Shown one piece after another: positions 33,388-45,532 of a stretch of DNA of 64,000 bases. Origin of the DNA: Porites lobata (lineage: Eukaryota; Cnidaria; Anthozoa; Scleractinia; Poritidae); contig CALNXK010000046.1 in assembly GCA_942486035.1 (NCBI GenBank), positions 147,501 to 211,500 of the forward strand. Direction: 5' to 3'. Below the pieces are notes generated by a model, which was not told where the DNA came from, did not search any database, and worked only from the letters and a program-made list of their open reading frames with translations. The translations under genes were made by a program, and so were the position numbers. Each line of letters begins with the position of its first letter. The first letter of the stretch is position 1.

Positions 33388-35287
33388 GTAATTAAAAAGT
33401 TCAAGTTTTTATTTCTTTGTTGTTAAGGAAAATGACTTATATTTACACACTACGTGAGTACTACGAGTTACATATTCCCATTTAGCAAAGGATGTAAACG
33501 GGTAGCGAGCCTAAGCAACGAGAACGCTGCCATCCTGGCCGCCATGAATAAGAACCGGAAGTTTGTTTGTTTGTTTGTTTGTTGTTGTTTTTTTTTTTTT
33601 TGTATTTTTACTCTTGTAGGGTGAAGTTATTGAGTCAGACCGCTTAAAGAGAGAACTTATTAACTTCCAGCTGTTATGTTTGACGTGCAGAACGTCAACG
33701 TATTCGTTGCTTAAGCTCAGCTATATAACTACATACGAGTAACATACCACAAACATACGAGCCTATACGGGTACTGGATAGCATACAAGAAAGACAAGGA
33801 TACATTCAAGTTATGCAAAGCTCTCGAGAGGAGTACGCGTGAAATGAAAGATCCCACAACTGACTTGATTTTTCTTAGAAAAACCTTTTTGAAACCATTC
33901 TCCAGAGTGTTTTGTTTTGTTTTTTGTAGACGATTGAAACCGGTTTTAGCCTGCCCGGATTCGTGTGGATAGGGCCGAAAAGTATTACGTACTTTTGCAA
34001 GTACAGTAACTTGTGCGAATGGGAACCTCTTTTCACAATTTCGGCGCTGCAACGCTAGTAGGCCTATCCCTTAATGCTGAAAAAGATCTGCCCTTGAAAA
34101 ATACTAGTAAGCATGCTACCGGGTCGATTGAACTTAAAATTAATCTTGTGGCGAGGCAAGGCCACTGAGAAGCTTGGAAAGTAACTACGGTAGTAATATG
34201 TTATAATAACAATAATGGGATACGTGGCAATATTTACACACTTCGAATAATTTATAGATTTATCCAAGGCTGAAATAAAATAAAACGAATAAACTTTAAC
34301 CTATGAAAATCCAGATAGTTATACTTAACTGATTTTAGAACATTATAGATCAATTAATTCGATCACATTAATAGTCTTGGAAAAATGTTCTTACCCATAC
34401 GCGTCATACGTACGTGTGCATCACTAATCCTAGTCCCCCCCCCCCCCCCCCCCCTCCCTCCACCACAACCTTTTGAGAAGCTAATAGCCCTGAAACTTAA
34501 TGTTTTATAAAGGCTGGTTGTCATTCACGAAACTTTGGCTGCGTGCAGTTTGTTAATTATATTATTTGTTATAGCAGATGTTGATGCTCAATAACTCAAT
34601 CTGATTTTTAAAGATTTAAAACAGCAAAATCTGATCTCGGCGTGACGGAGCCTTGGCTTTGATTACCAACCTACGACTGAAGTGTCCAGTTGTCGTAGTT
34701 TCTCTAACGCTACTTTATTCAGGAAAATAACAGCTGTAGCTGTTGAATTGTCGAGAGATTTGATGTGATTGGCACTACTTGGTGTGCAACCCGAGCGGGG
34801 GAGGGGGGGGGACTCTATATAATGGACTATACGGGAAGGCTCTGCCAAAAAGGGATACCTTTTTGAGAGTTCAGGTATATGAAAGGGCAGGGACTTCATA
34901 TGAAAGGGTTTGGGAAATCTGTCATTGCGGATTGTGAAAGGACCTACAAGGACTGACAGGCGCAGTTTATGGCTGCAAAAAGAGTAAACCAATGGTACTT
35001 TTACAGAATATAAAGGTTATGCAGCGGTACAAAGTAGTATGTGAAAGGGGTACCATTTTTCAATAACAAGAATACGAAAGGGTATCTTTTACGCCAAAAA
35101 TGGTATATAAAAAGGTAAGGGGTTGGACCTCGGGTTAAAGCCTCCTGTATGAAATTGCGTTAAAATATAAGTCCCCCACCCCTTCTCAGTTGTACAATCT
35201 TTTTGAGGCCATTAATTCTAAGATGTTTCATTGTTAACAGGTTGAATAAATAAAACAAGTGTAAGTTATATTGCTTTTTTTTTTCAG
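33388..35287. other. Intron with simple repeats
   Basis: Contains a GTTT-repeat and T-run at 33556-33601 and a run of 20 C at 34435-34454 (C-rich strand capable of i-motif, G-rich complement of quadruplex). A degraded dispersed repeat with TATGAAAGGG words lies at about 34790-35110. No exon is evident. Confidence 0.5.
34435..34454. repeat. Poly-C tract, 20 nt
   Basis: An uninterrupted run of 20 C followed by TCCCTCC. Its length is likely polymorphic or uncertain in assembly. Confidence 0.9.
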
Positions 35288-35359
35288 ATTTCTCGACGGA
35301 AATCGAATCAAGGAAATCCCTGAAAGAGCCTTCGAGAATGCGCCACAACTTAGAGTAAT
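35288..35359 (+). CDS. LRR exon 3 of host LRR/Cys-rich gene
   Basis: A 72-bp exon codes FLDGNRIKEIPERAFENAPQ then LRV. It is preceded by a polypyrimidine tract and CAG and followed by donor GTACGT (35360). It uses the same split-codon phase as the exon at 14269, so the two can splice directly if the interrupted exon between them is skipped. The LxxLxLxxNxIxxIP pattern is that of an extracellular LRR. Confidence 0.8.
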
Positions 35360-35490
35360 GTACGTAACAACTGAATCATAAGCATCATTCATCTTGTTAA
35401 TGCCTTTCTATTGTTAACATTTGTTCTTAATTTACTCATCACTTTACTTGTCATTTTTCACCTAAAATCCAGGTCTTTGTTCTCTTTTAG

Positions 35491-35562
35491 CTTGCTTCAA
35501 AATAACAACCTAACGAGAATCCCTGATCAAGCATTTAAGGACCAAAGCTTTCTTGAAGTAAT
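35491..35562 (+). CDS. LRR exon 4 of host LRR/Cys-rich gene
   Basis: A 72-bp exon codes LLQNNNLTRIPDQAFKDQSF then LEV. The acceptor is TTCTCTTTTAG and the donor is GTACGT (35563). The intron from the previous exon is only 131 bp. It is the same length, phase and repeat consensus as the exon at 35288, consistent with exon duplication. Confidence 0.8.
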
Positions 35563-35983
35563 GTACGTACGAAAATGGCTGCCTTTGGCAGTTGTCACTA
35601 TTCGCTGTACCTTTTGTACAGTAACATGGGAGCACCATAGGTTTAGGGTTATTTTATTTTAATAGAAGGAACCTGTTTCAAAATTGCCCTAAAGTTTTTC
35701 AGAAACAAAATAGTGCATATTCTTTCGTAATATGGAAGCAGCTTGTGGTACCCACACAAGCAAACGCTGATCAACTATATAGATTGAGTGCAAAGATAAG
35801 CGCTCAAAATACGTACGTTGGACCAAAGTCGATTTTCACAGTGCGATTCAATCCCACCAATTTATTCAGTTATAATCCTATTAACAAGCATTGCCTATAC
35901 ATATCTCTTTAAAGCACTATGCTACTGTTATACACTTTTTTATTTCAATCAACTTTTCAAGGCGCTGATATCAGTTAACATAA

Positions 35984-36375
35984 GAGGGTCTCAATGGGGT
36001 GTTGGCTTTTACGGTTATCGGCTAAAATTTTGGCTTTTTTTACGGCTATCGGTTAATTTTTTTTCAGTTACGGGTAACGAAAAGGTTAAAAATTAACTTT
36101 TTTTGTTTCAAAAAGTTAAAAATTAATTACCCTGTATTTTTTGTATCTTTAAATCAAAATAAAGGTCTTCGGATCATCTCGAGATGAAGTAACCTATTCT
36201 TTTGAAAATTTTAACATTTTATAGATCATACTTTTTATAACGTATTCCACTTCTAATATTATTTTACACATAGAAATGTCAATAGTTAATTTAAAAATAA
36301 TCTTTGTGAAAAAGCAAAAGCAGGCACGCGAAGGCCTAACTCAAGTCCGGGGCGCGACATTCATTATAACAGAAA
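35984..36375 (+). mobile_element. GAGGGTCT-family DNA element, copy B (right end lost)
   Basis: Starts GAGGGTCTCAATGGGG. It has the same subterminal words as copies C and D (CGGTTATCGGCTAAAATTTTGG, CGGCTATCGGTTAA) and an interior homologous to 50350-50745. No matching right end (ACCCTC) is found downstream. An inserted MITE follows at 36376. Confidence 0.7.
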
Positions 36376-36663
36376 TGGCCGTTTTCACACTAGAGAAGGA
36401 TTATTCGTGTGAGACGGGTTATCCGTTTGATGATTCGCGTCAGATAGGTAATACGTCTTAATTTGAAAATGGAATAGTTTAAATCTTGAATGAACAATCC
36501 GCCTGACTTTTGAAGACGGGATTATCCGTTCCAGATGGCCTGTGTACAGCCGCCCCCTCCCCTCAGAAAAAATCGGAGAAGGGGTGTCTGTGGGGAGGAC
36601 GTGACTGTACACAGGCTAGTCTCAGACGGATGATTCATTTCTAGCTCTAGTGTGAAAATGGCC
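36376..36663. mobile_element. MITE with GGCCGTTTTCACACTAGAG ends
   Basis: TGGCCGTTTTCACACTAGAG (left) is inverted as CTCTAGTGTGAAAATGGCC (right). A related left end occurs inside element D at about 50748. The centre includes a second palindrome, 36539-36615 (CCTGTGTACAG .. CTGTACACAGG), itself a likely nested element. Confidence 0.7.
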
Positions 36664-37315
36664 AATAACAAAATTCCCGTGTGCAGTGTTTTTAATGATA
36701 GCGAAGGACTGTACGGAACGACTGTCTGCTGTTGCCTTGTCCGTAGGCCGCATTATTCCGCGCGGCTAATGCGTTTCGGGTCACGTGGTCCACGCGAGTT
36801 CGCCACCGAAATGCTTTGACCGAGATTGCGTGAGAAGACACCGTACAGGGATTAGGCATGGCAATGTCTACCGTAGCGTCAGAGAAAAACAGGGAAATGT
36901 TGTTTATCGGCAACGTGTTCTACAAACAGTGACATCTCTGCGTGTTGTTTCACTTGTGTTTCGAGGGCACGACCTCCGGAAAATTGCAAATATTAATCCC
37001 CAGCAAGAAGTTACACTTTCGCTATGGAAAAACTTAGTTCCCAGAGAGAGCGCCGGAAATGGAGCCTAGCTCTTCACACATGTCCAATACTCTCGACCAG
37101 ATTCCAGTGGACAAAACCTGGAGTCCGACGGAGTCTAGTCGAAAAATTAAACCGGAAGTTCAGTATAGTCCACTTGAGTTACCGGAAGTTTAGTCATGAC
37201 ATGAAACCGAAAGTGTAAACAATACTTAGAGGAGGGTTGGAAAGTCGTCCGATGGAGTCCATCGGATCCATTGGAAACACATCGATTCCGATGGAATCTC
37301 AGGAAGTCTAGTCGT
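36664..37315. other. Unassigned
   Basis: No exon or bounded repeat is recognised. The stretch is richer in CG than its surroundings between 36700 and 36860. Confidence 0.4.
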
Positions 37316-37700
37316 GCCATGAGTCAAAACAAGCACACTGAACGTGTAACATAACTCGTTCTTTAAGCCCTAAGTCGAGAATGGCAAGCCTAACAGGCAA
37401 CAGAACTCGTTCTTAAAGCCATGAGTCGAAACAAGCACGGACGTAGGTACACATAAGTCGTTCTTAAAGCGATGAGTCAAAACAAGCACGCTACACAAAA
37501 ATAATAACTCGTTCTTAAAGCAATGAGCCGAAACGAGCACGCTACGCGAATGGCATAACGCGTTCTTAAACCCACGTGTCGAAACAAGCACGGTACCCAC
37601 CTAACATAACTCGTTCTTTAAACCCTAAGTCCCCCAGGCCCTTTATTCGAGACGGACTGGCACGCTTAAAGCCACGAGTCAAAACAAGCACGGTAAAGCT
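37316..37700. repeat. 51-bp minisatellite, about seven units
   Basis: AAACAAGCAC recurs at about 37331, 37433, 37484, 37535, 37585 and 37685, with ACTCGTTCTTAAAGC between. The period is 51 bp, with diverged units at about 37382 and 37636. The minus-strand open frame with a 17-residue periodicity is a by-product of 51 being divisible by three. Confidence 0.8.
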
Positions 37701-38201
37701 ATGAAACGGGGCAAAAGCCCTGCGAAACGAGGACAGTACACAAGTATATGCTTCGTTCTTTAATGGTAACTATAATATGAGCTACACTTGAGTAGAATTA
37801 TTAAAAGAGACATACTGGTAGGCAGTAGGCATAACATTGAAACTGACATTACAAGGATACAAAGTGTATGAAGTTATTGAACAGCTGAAGTTTTAAACCT
37901 GAGCAATATTGAATTATTATTTGTTTTGTAAAATACTTAGTAAAAAACATTAAGTGATAAAAAGCTATATAAAACATTACATAAATCAGTGCTGGTCACT
38001 TCACACATCAACCAGCTGTAGACAGAAATTGAAGCTGGATGATTCTAGATCTCTTCCATAAGGGCCCAATTCAGAAAAATAAAAGAAATATGCTTTTTAT
38101 CATATTTTTATAAACGCCAATGAAATATTGGGTGAGCTTGTGTTCGAAAACATGATATCTTCACATGTCAAAATAACAAGTAAGTTATCTTTGCATGTAA
38201 A
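37701..38201. other. Unassigned AT-rich intron sequence
   Basis: I see nothing beyond low-complexity A/T sequence. Confidence 0.4.
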
Positions 38202-38366
38202 CTACGAGTAGTCCCCCATTTTTCCTCAGGGATAGTAGAGCGAGCGAAACGCGAGCGGGCGTGAAAATCACCCCACGCGCGCCTTTTCTCGCGTGGGGTG
38301 ATTTTACGCGCGCTCGCGTTTCGCCTGCCTCTACTATCCCTGAGGAAAATGGGGACTACACGTAGT
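38202..38366. mobile_element. Fully palindromic MITE
   Basis: CTACGAGTAGTCCCC..TTTTCCTCAGGGATAGTAGA and AAATCACCCCACGCGCG are mirrored around the centre near 38282. The whole 165 bp folds as one long hairpin with GC-rich inner arms. No coding. Confidence 0.85.
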
Positions 38367-39872
38367 CTACTTTGCATGTGAAAAGATCACCACTGCTATG
38401 GTACAATATAACAACTGACACCTTTTACAGAAAAAAATTTATTCATTTAATAAGTGAAATGGTTAAGTATTTCAGTGGTATAAAATAAATGGAACATATT
38501 GCATGGCCGCTCGGAAATATGAAATTTCTCTTCTCATGTTGAAACAATATTTCACTGCTTCCAGCAAGGCTTACCCTTCCTTCTCTGTTGGATTGCTATT
38601 AATCATACCTTTGTGGAGAAAAGCATGGACAAATTTCTTATAACAAGTTAGAGTTAATTTGTGTTTATCATGTAAAATCATGCATGCCCAACCCTATTCT
38701 GCACCCTACAGGAAATATGTTGGATATATGCACACAGTTTCATATGTAAAGGGTGTGGGGAAACAGTGATAGATTTAGTACAGGGTATTTTTCAAAAGGG
38801 TAGCACCTGGCTATGAGCCAGGGCACAAATAAATTACAAATACTCAATCATTGTTCCAAAGACTTTCAATGCAGGATTGTAGCTTTTATGCTGAAAATTA
38901 GACAGTGGTATAACATCTTAAGAAGAGACAGTAAATTCCTTTTAGCTTGTGTTTTGCTTTCCCCCAGTGTGAATGAAGAGGTGTTCTCACAACAATTTAC
39001 CCATCATAACCTTAAAATTTATATAGGTCTTGCGTCCAAAAATTATTGATGTGACTTACACACAATTTTAAAGAAAGCATTTTTTGGAGCACCATCACAT
39101 GGCTGGGCTTGATTTCCATGCCCTAAATGTTGTCACACATGACCTACATTGGGGAAACATAGCATCTGCGGTAACAACCACAAGCTAGTAAAGGTCTTTA
39201 CTATTACTTCTCCTCTCATAACTGTACTTAACAAAAAATTTTCTTTGGCATTGTATCATGCACTGTATTTTATTAGCTTTATAGCCACTGCACTGCTTTC
39301 ATCCCATTCTCAATGCCCTTGTCAAAGAAAGCTTTGAAGAAGAGGAAGAGTGAGCATAAATATTCAGTACAGGGGGCCAGAGGAAAAGACAAAAAAACCA
39401 TGTAACATTGATTTAAAAATTGCAAAAATAATTATGTTCCAATTAACCAATCACTTCCTGCTATCCTACTATTTAAAAGCTTTCCCAATATTTCCCCACC
39501 CAAATGAAGCCAGTAACAGTAGTGTCCATTGAAAGAAAAAAAGGGTAGCAATAAAAGCGAATAAAGAAGGGAAAGCGAAATTTGTGACTGCAGCTGTGTT
39601 ACTTTAAAACCACGAAACCATCTCATGCTTTCTATGCATGCCCCAACTTTTGAAAATAACATTTTCAATTTGCATCTGTAACTGAACGCTGTGAATTACA
39701 CGGGCTTTAAACAGTCTTCTGGTAAGATTTAGCTCATAAGCCAGACAGTGACTACAAAACGAAGCCACTAGCTTCAAAACAAGTTTCTCAGCAAAATTCC
39801 CAGGAGAGGAATGGGATAAAAAACAAAACAAAAACAACAAAACAACGACGAGCTGAACTAAAAGGATAACTA
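38367..39872. other. Unassigned AT-rich sequence
   Basis: Possibly 3' untranslated or intronic sequence for the minus-strand fragment at 39873-40252. No exon or bounded repeat is recognised. Confidence 0.35.
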
Positions 39873-40252
39873 TTACAAAGGAGACTCAGGAATGAAAAAA
39901 GGTTTATCAGACTGTTTTGAAGGGGCTGGTCTCACTTGTCCGTTTTCATCAGCCAGCTCAAGGAACTCCCGCACCTGAAGCTGACTGATGCCTGGCCTTT
40001 CCAAAGCTTCCAGCAAGGCCCGTCCCTTTGCCCTTCTTTCACCTGTCACCATCTGTGCCTTCTACAGGAATAGCTGCCTTCTGCAAATAAGACCTCACTT
40101 GTTATCTTCATTGTCAGAATTGAGAGGTGGGATAACAGCTTTAGTAGGTACAGGGGAGATTTCTGATCGTTTTTTGAGATATTCTCCATGTTCCTAATGT
40201 CATTGGGGGATCCAGACCTGGTAGGTTTCTTCACTTCCTCATCTCTCTTTAC
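39873..40252 (-). pseudogene. Frameshifted fragment of an unknown protein-coding gene
   Basis: Three consecutive minus-strand frames look protein-like. From the right they read VKRDEEVKKPTRSGSPNDIR, then EYLKKRSEISPVPTKAVIPP with LNSDNEDN, then (39873-40061) KAQMVTGERRAKGRALLEAL, ERPGISQLQVREFLELADEN, GQVRPAPSKQ and a stop. The putative gaps between them are too short for introns, so I read one coding segment broken by about two indels. An acceptor-like CATAG precedes it at 40253. It could be a retrocopy, a transposon-gene tail or an assembly-error-damaged terminal exon. No domain is recognised. Confidence 0.4.
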
Positions 40253-41903
40253 CTATGAAAGACTGCAAGAAAAAGGTATGACAGAGAAAACAAAATTAAA
40301 TACGGTGGCTTGACTGGATTTTTTAGGGGGAATACCTTCCAAGTTTAAGCATTAACTACATCAGCATGAGTAAAGATATGGGAAAAAGGCTACCACAACA
40401 TTCCTGTATTATATAAACATGAAAATTTCTTATTATCTAGGATTTATTGCAAATGGAGTCGCCATGGCAACCTAATGAAACCAATATGTTTTTTATTTAT
40501 TTTTGTGTTTCTCTGTACCAGGAGTGTTTTTTAGCAAAGGCTTAAGGGAGTATGTACCTGCCATAATTGCTTCAATTATAGCAAAGTTTGAACAAATTCT
40601 GTGAGAGCATTTTGGAAATTTTTTGAAACAAGTTTTTAGAATCATAAAAACAGTGAAATAGCATGCTATAATTATATCCACACAATTAGCTAATATGTTA
40701 AGAAAATGTTAAGCTTTCGAAGCACGGTTTCATCTCATAATGATTTGATTCCATTGAAAACTGTGTACAAATAAAAAGAGGGGAATTGCTCTGGGCGAAC
40801 GCGAGTGAGAAGAATTTTATTAACCTGCATTCAGCTGCTTTTGTTACAGTTTTTGCACATAATTTGGTCCATGCCTACAAATTTCACATTATTCAAAAAA
40901 CCACTTCATAATTTTTTTCATAAACTTACCAATCTCAAGGTCAATTGTTAATAAATATACCCTGCAAGTTTCAAGAACATTGAAAACAGTGAAGGCTTTT
41001 AAAAAGGGCCTTCAATATAACCAGGGTTGTCAGAAAGTTTTGAAGTAGATGACTGAGTTGTCAAAGTAAGCAGCCAGTCCAGGGATATTTTATTTAAAAA
41101 ACGTCATCTGCAAAGAAATGCCAAGCAGAGTAGCCGGCCGATACTAACCAAGAAGGTGGCACTTTTCACCGGCAGCCGGCTACTTTTGACAACCGTGTAT
41201 AACCATATTTTCCCTTAGTGAGTGTCCTCATTATTCAGTGGCATTGTTTTCAAGTTTCATACATATGCACATGTATAATTACAAAAGAAATAAATTTACA
41301 TTTAAAAGAACTCTAAATAATTGCTTTCCAAAGAAATATCCGGAAAATGCTAATAATTGCCTTGTCTCATGGATAGCAGTGAGAATCGAAACGGTGAACA
41401 TCACGGCTCATCATGTGTCTGATAACATTTTCCATTTTCGGCGTTTCCTTAAGAAGCAAAAATTAAATTTGGAACTTACGTTAAAGAAATTATCAGCCAC
41501 TCAAGCTTCGATTCAGTCTTTCCCCGGGGAGGAGGAAGATCGGACCGAGAATATAGCGGTGGAAATTCAGCCTATTCTCAGGCCCAATTAATTGCTTAAC
41601 TAAGTTTGTAGATGCCGAATTCATTTTGCATAGCGATGTTTTATATAATTACATCACTTACAGCTACTTTTTATTTGGTTTGTGAACCATGGGTCATCCT
41701 TTGCAGATTATTCGGGTAAAAAAGGTTACGGGCAATCTAAATTTCTTATGATTAATTAATACACCTTATTCGAAAATGTTGGCAATATTAGGGCCTGTTT
41801 ACAGGGAGGTGGAGGACTGCGGTAGGCGAGGTAACCCGCTTAGGTGGGATAACCCCCCGTCCATGTAATCTCTCATTTTAATTTGAACCAGGAGCCCATT
41901 TCC
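40253..41903. other. Unassigned; one plus-strand open frame without support
   Basis: An open frame at 41238-41591 ends in an acidic, Gln/Glu-rich segment, but there is no splice or motif evidence. A GCCGGC / GCCGGCTAC pair near 41130-41180 hints at a small repeat. Nothing else is seen. Confidence 0.35.
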
Positions 41904-42826
41904 GAGGGTCTCAATGGGATAACCGAAGCCGTAAAAACTGAAAAATTTTAACCGTTAGCCGTAAATAGGGTAAAAAGAGTTAACCGTAAAAAACAATTTG
42001 CTCCTTAGATTTGATAATTTTGAGGAAGGTGCTAAACTCACTTAGAACGCCGGCGTTTCTTATTTCACGGTTACTTTGACTCTTTAAGTTCACGCTTCTG
42101 CTAGTTTTGCATTGAAGATTCTATTCATTCTATTGTTATGTCTTTTATTAGGAATGGTCCTTTTCGTGGCTCATAAAAAATTTTAGTTGACTGGCAACAG
42201 CTTACCCTTCTGTTTCTATTTTAAACAAAGAGTTCATGGCATTTTAAGAGAATGAGAAAACTCTCCTGCGGCAAAGATCTTCAAAGCCGCGTACCAGTCT
42301 AAGCTTGGTTCCAACACTTGTAAATGTGAGGGTCACAGAAATGTTCGAGTCTCAATCTGTATGGTGTAGTTCTTTTTTAGTTCATGTTGTACAATCTGTT
42401 CTTCAGTGGGGTAAAGACCCTATCGTGGTAGTAAAAAGAGAAGAGGATATCAAATACAAAGCGACGGGAAGAACGAATCAGTAGCCCCTGAAGAAAAGGA
42501 AATCACGCCAAGATGCAAAAGAGGACAAACTTTTTCATGTGATAGTTAACATTTCTATGCGTAAAATGATATTAGAAGGGGAATTCCTTAAAAGCATGAT
42601 TTAGGAAATATTAAAAATTTTCAGAAGAATAACATTTCATCCCGAGATGATACTAAGACATATATTAAAAAAAAATACAGGTTTATTAATATTTAACTCT
42701 TTAAAACAAAAGAAATTAATTTTTAACTTTTTGGTTAACCGTAACTGAAAAAAATTAACCGGTAGCCGTAAAAGAGCCAGAATTTTAGCCGATAACCGTA
42801 AAAGCCACCACCCCATTGAGACCCTC
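41904..42826. mobile_element. GAGGGTCT-family DNA element, copy C
   Basis: The left TIR GAGGGTCTCAATGGG and right CCCATTGAGACCCTC (to 42826) are flanked by ATTTCC on both sides (41898-41903, 42827-42832), a 6-bp duplication. Subterminal words AACCGTTAGCCGTAAA and TTTAGCCGATAACCGTAAAA repeat at both ends. The 923-bp body encodes no transposase. Confidence 0.85.
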
Positions 42827-42832
42827 ATTTCC

Positions 42833-43999
42833 CGGAACGAGCAACTTCTGCGGCGTTTTCACGGACCAGTTTCTTTTCAAAACGGTTTTGGCGCGAATTT
42901 AGAGTATCCTTTAAGTCCCACAAACCAGTCAGCAAAATCTACAGACCTAAAAAAGATTACAATTTTTGCCTTTTCAGTTTTCATAGCGTGGTGGATATTC
43001 CATTTTTGTGTAAAAAAAATGGCCCTAAAATGTGTCTAAAAATAAACCGGTCCGTAAAAGCGCTAAAAAACACCCTTCCCCCTTCACTTCTCATTCCTAC
43101 CCGAGCGAGCACGGCACCCACGAAAAAAAGAGTCCCTTAAAGCAAAGTTTCGTTGTTTGAAGGTGTCATTTTTTCTCAGAGGGGTAAGTTAGTATTTTTT
43201 TCAAACTCTTCCTTTGCAAATTTGTCCTTTTACGGTGTATTTTCAATTCGATGACGCCAAATTAATTACTGAATTTTACGCGACGATGGCATGCAGCAGC
43301 CACTTTTTCAAAACTTGAAATAATTTACCTAGGAGCAAAAATATTCCTTTCAGTACCCCCCTAAATCACTCTATGTGCGTGCACCGCAAGTAAAAATGCT
43401 TTCTCTTAGCAACGCGAAAAATAGGTCAGAGGGCCCTTAAATGAAAGTCTCGAAGTTAAGGATCGAAGTTCAGTTGGGCCAATTGGGACCTCATTAAAAA
43501 GCTCGGATTTTTTGTAGTAAAAACGTTTTGCCCCAAATTCGAATACGACTTAAAGGGAGGAGAAAACATTATTTTGAAGACATTCAAAGACCAGTTACCC
43601 GCTTTTGGGCGTACCTTGGATTTCTATTGATGGAAGTTTTAAGACCCTTGTTTCCAGTGATTGTTAAACTTCTTTGTTCAATGTTCTTTATGGGACTTTT
43701 TTGGGTGTCTGACCAACCAAGACCAAGTGACGCAGCATGTGGACGTTTGTAGAATCATAGTGATATAGATTGTTTTAGCGCATTTTTGATCGACAGACGG
43801 GCGAATTGACCTTAAAAGGTTGACTCTTCTTGCTGCTTTCTTGTAAGTTGTATCAAAATACATGTATGATGTATAAGGCTCCGTTTGATTTAGGACTAGG
43901 TACTTACGTGAAAACTCCCTTTAACAGAGATATTTAGTCCCTTTTCTTGAAAGTTGATTCTTTATAGTTTCAGTCTTGCCATTTTTTTAGGTTGATGAT
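42833..43999. other. Unassigned intron sequence
   Basis: No exon with splice sites is found. The frame at 43528-43752 has no domain. Confidence 0.4.
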
Positions 44000-44500
44000 C
44001 AGTTTACTGTACATATCTTCGAGCCAAATTTCTACGATGATTCTAATTTCCAATGATTTTGTGTGGACTGTCAACGTCCCTTTGAAGGGAGACTGAAGTG
44101 TCAGTGTTCCCAGGAAAAAGTTGACACTAGACGAAAAGGTGGTATTATCAGCGAATATATCAACAATAGCTAAAGGTAGATGGTTAATGAAAGTAAGAAA
44201 TAAAAGGGGGCGTACAATGCTTCCTTGAGGGACCCAGTGTGTAACACTGACTAAAGTCGAGTTGGTGCCGTTTATGCGGACATACTGCTTTCCATAAGCA
44301 AAGGTTTTCTAAACAATTGTAAGTTGAAATTATCAATTTAATATGCCTTCAGTTTAGCAAGAAGAAGGTCATGCCTTATAAAAGTCAGCGCACATAAGAT
44401 CAGCCGCATTATTGTTGTCAATATCAAAGAGCAACTGGTTCTACTTTAAATCGCCGGGATCAATGCAGTTTCGATCGGTTGAATTCTCTTTTTCAAAAAC
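44000..44500 (-). pseudogene. Decayed CR1-type LINE reverse transcriptase fragment
   Basis: Read on the minus strand, fragments line up with a non-LTR RT in order. They are AADLMCADFYKA (catalytic Asp region), DLLLAKLKAY, a degraded YL.NR.Q segment and a TLGPSR..PP block where VPQGSxLGPLLF is expected. Stops and frameshifts are frequent. The family is inferred from this order only. Confidence 0.5.
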
Positions 44501-44806
44501 CGGACTGCAATCTATACAGCAGGTTATACCTAGAAACTAGGTACGAGTACACTGAGTCACAGATAGGCCTCCCAAAGCTCTTGGATAGAATCACAAGAAC
44601 CAAAATTGAACCATAATAAGAAAATCGGTGAATGTCGAAAACTGATTGTGTTCTCAGTTCTTACCGGACAACCGCGTGGAATTTTGCACGCCAAGCAAAG
44701 TGAAATGCAAACGTTCGAAACCATAAGGATTTTTTTTGCAATTTTTTTTCGCCGCTATCGCCCTTCCTTTAAATAACAACATTTGTTTGTCTGTTTGTGT
44801 TTTCAG

Positions 44807-44908
44807 AATGCTTTCAGATAATCCAGTGGAGATTATTGGATCAGATGCATTTACAGTTCCAGGGCGTCCAGACCCGTTTTCGGTTGTTGGAAATGATGAC
44901 CTATTAGT
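44807..44908 (+). CDS. Last plain LRR exon of host gene (102 bp)
   Basis: Reads MLSDNPVEIIGSDAFTVPGR then PDPFSVVGNDDLLV. It continues the LRR phase (one base in, two bases out) after an acceptor GTGTTTTCAG and before donor GTAGGT (44909). It is ten codons longer than the standard repeat, with a Pro-rich end typical of a repeat bordering a different segment. It lies 9.2 kb from the previous exon; the intron holds MITEs and elements B and C. Confidence 0.75.
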
Positions 44909-45532
44909 GTAGGTTTCCAATATTATCTATAAAAGTTCTAGAATATGCTTTTGTTTTCCAGAACGTTTTTATTGACTCCATAATTGAGCAAGCAGCTCTA
45001 AAAACTCGAAAGCTTTTTCTATTTCAACTGCTGCACGTCAATTTAGATGTAAACCCGCTTTCTTTGCATGTAACCTACATTCTTTCGCTCTATTTCGCAT
45101 TGTTTTTTTTGTGTGTTATTTTTTGTCCTGAATCATGTCACGTTCACTAACGTCACAAATCATAACGATGACCACAAAATCCGATAACGTGATTGTTGAG
45201 GATTCATCAAAAAAATAGTTTATTTACTTTTTTCACGAAACTGGGCATGAGAAGTGTAGAGCAAAAACGAGACAGTTGAGTGTTTCTTCCTACTACTTGA
45301 GTGTTCTAGCCTCTTTCTAAGCGCTTTACAACAGAATAGAGCACAGTCAAGGCTTCTTTATTTGTTTTAAGATAAAGAATCCATTAAACTCCCCACGCTT
45401 TGCTTTCTATTTCCCAAAACAAACTTTATTTTCACAGCGAACCAAAGTGTCGTCAGCAAATTATACTCTCATAAAACATGCTTAAATTAGCCAATCACAA
45501 TCCTTTTTATAGAATGGCGAAATCTCGGATTT

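Noticed and set aside
37370..37600. Minus-strand protein with a 17-residue repeat
   Set aside because: The 51-bp minisatellite period is divisible by three, so any stop-free phase gives a periodic frame. No start context, splice site or domain.
38168..38377. Minus-strand Arg-rich open frame
   Set aside because: Lies entirely on the palindromic MITE at 38202-38366.
41238..41591. Plus-strand 117-codon open frame
   Set aside because: No recognisable domain, no splice or promoter support; only the C-terminal acidic part looks protein-like.
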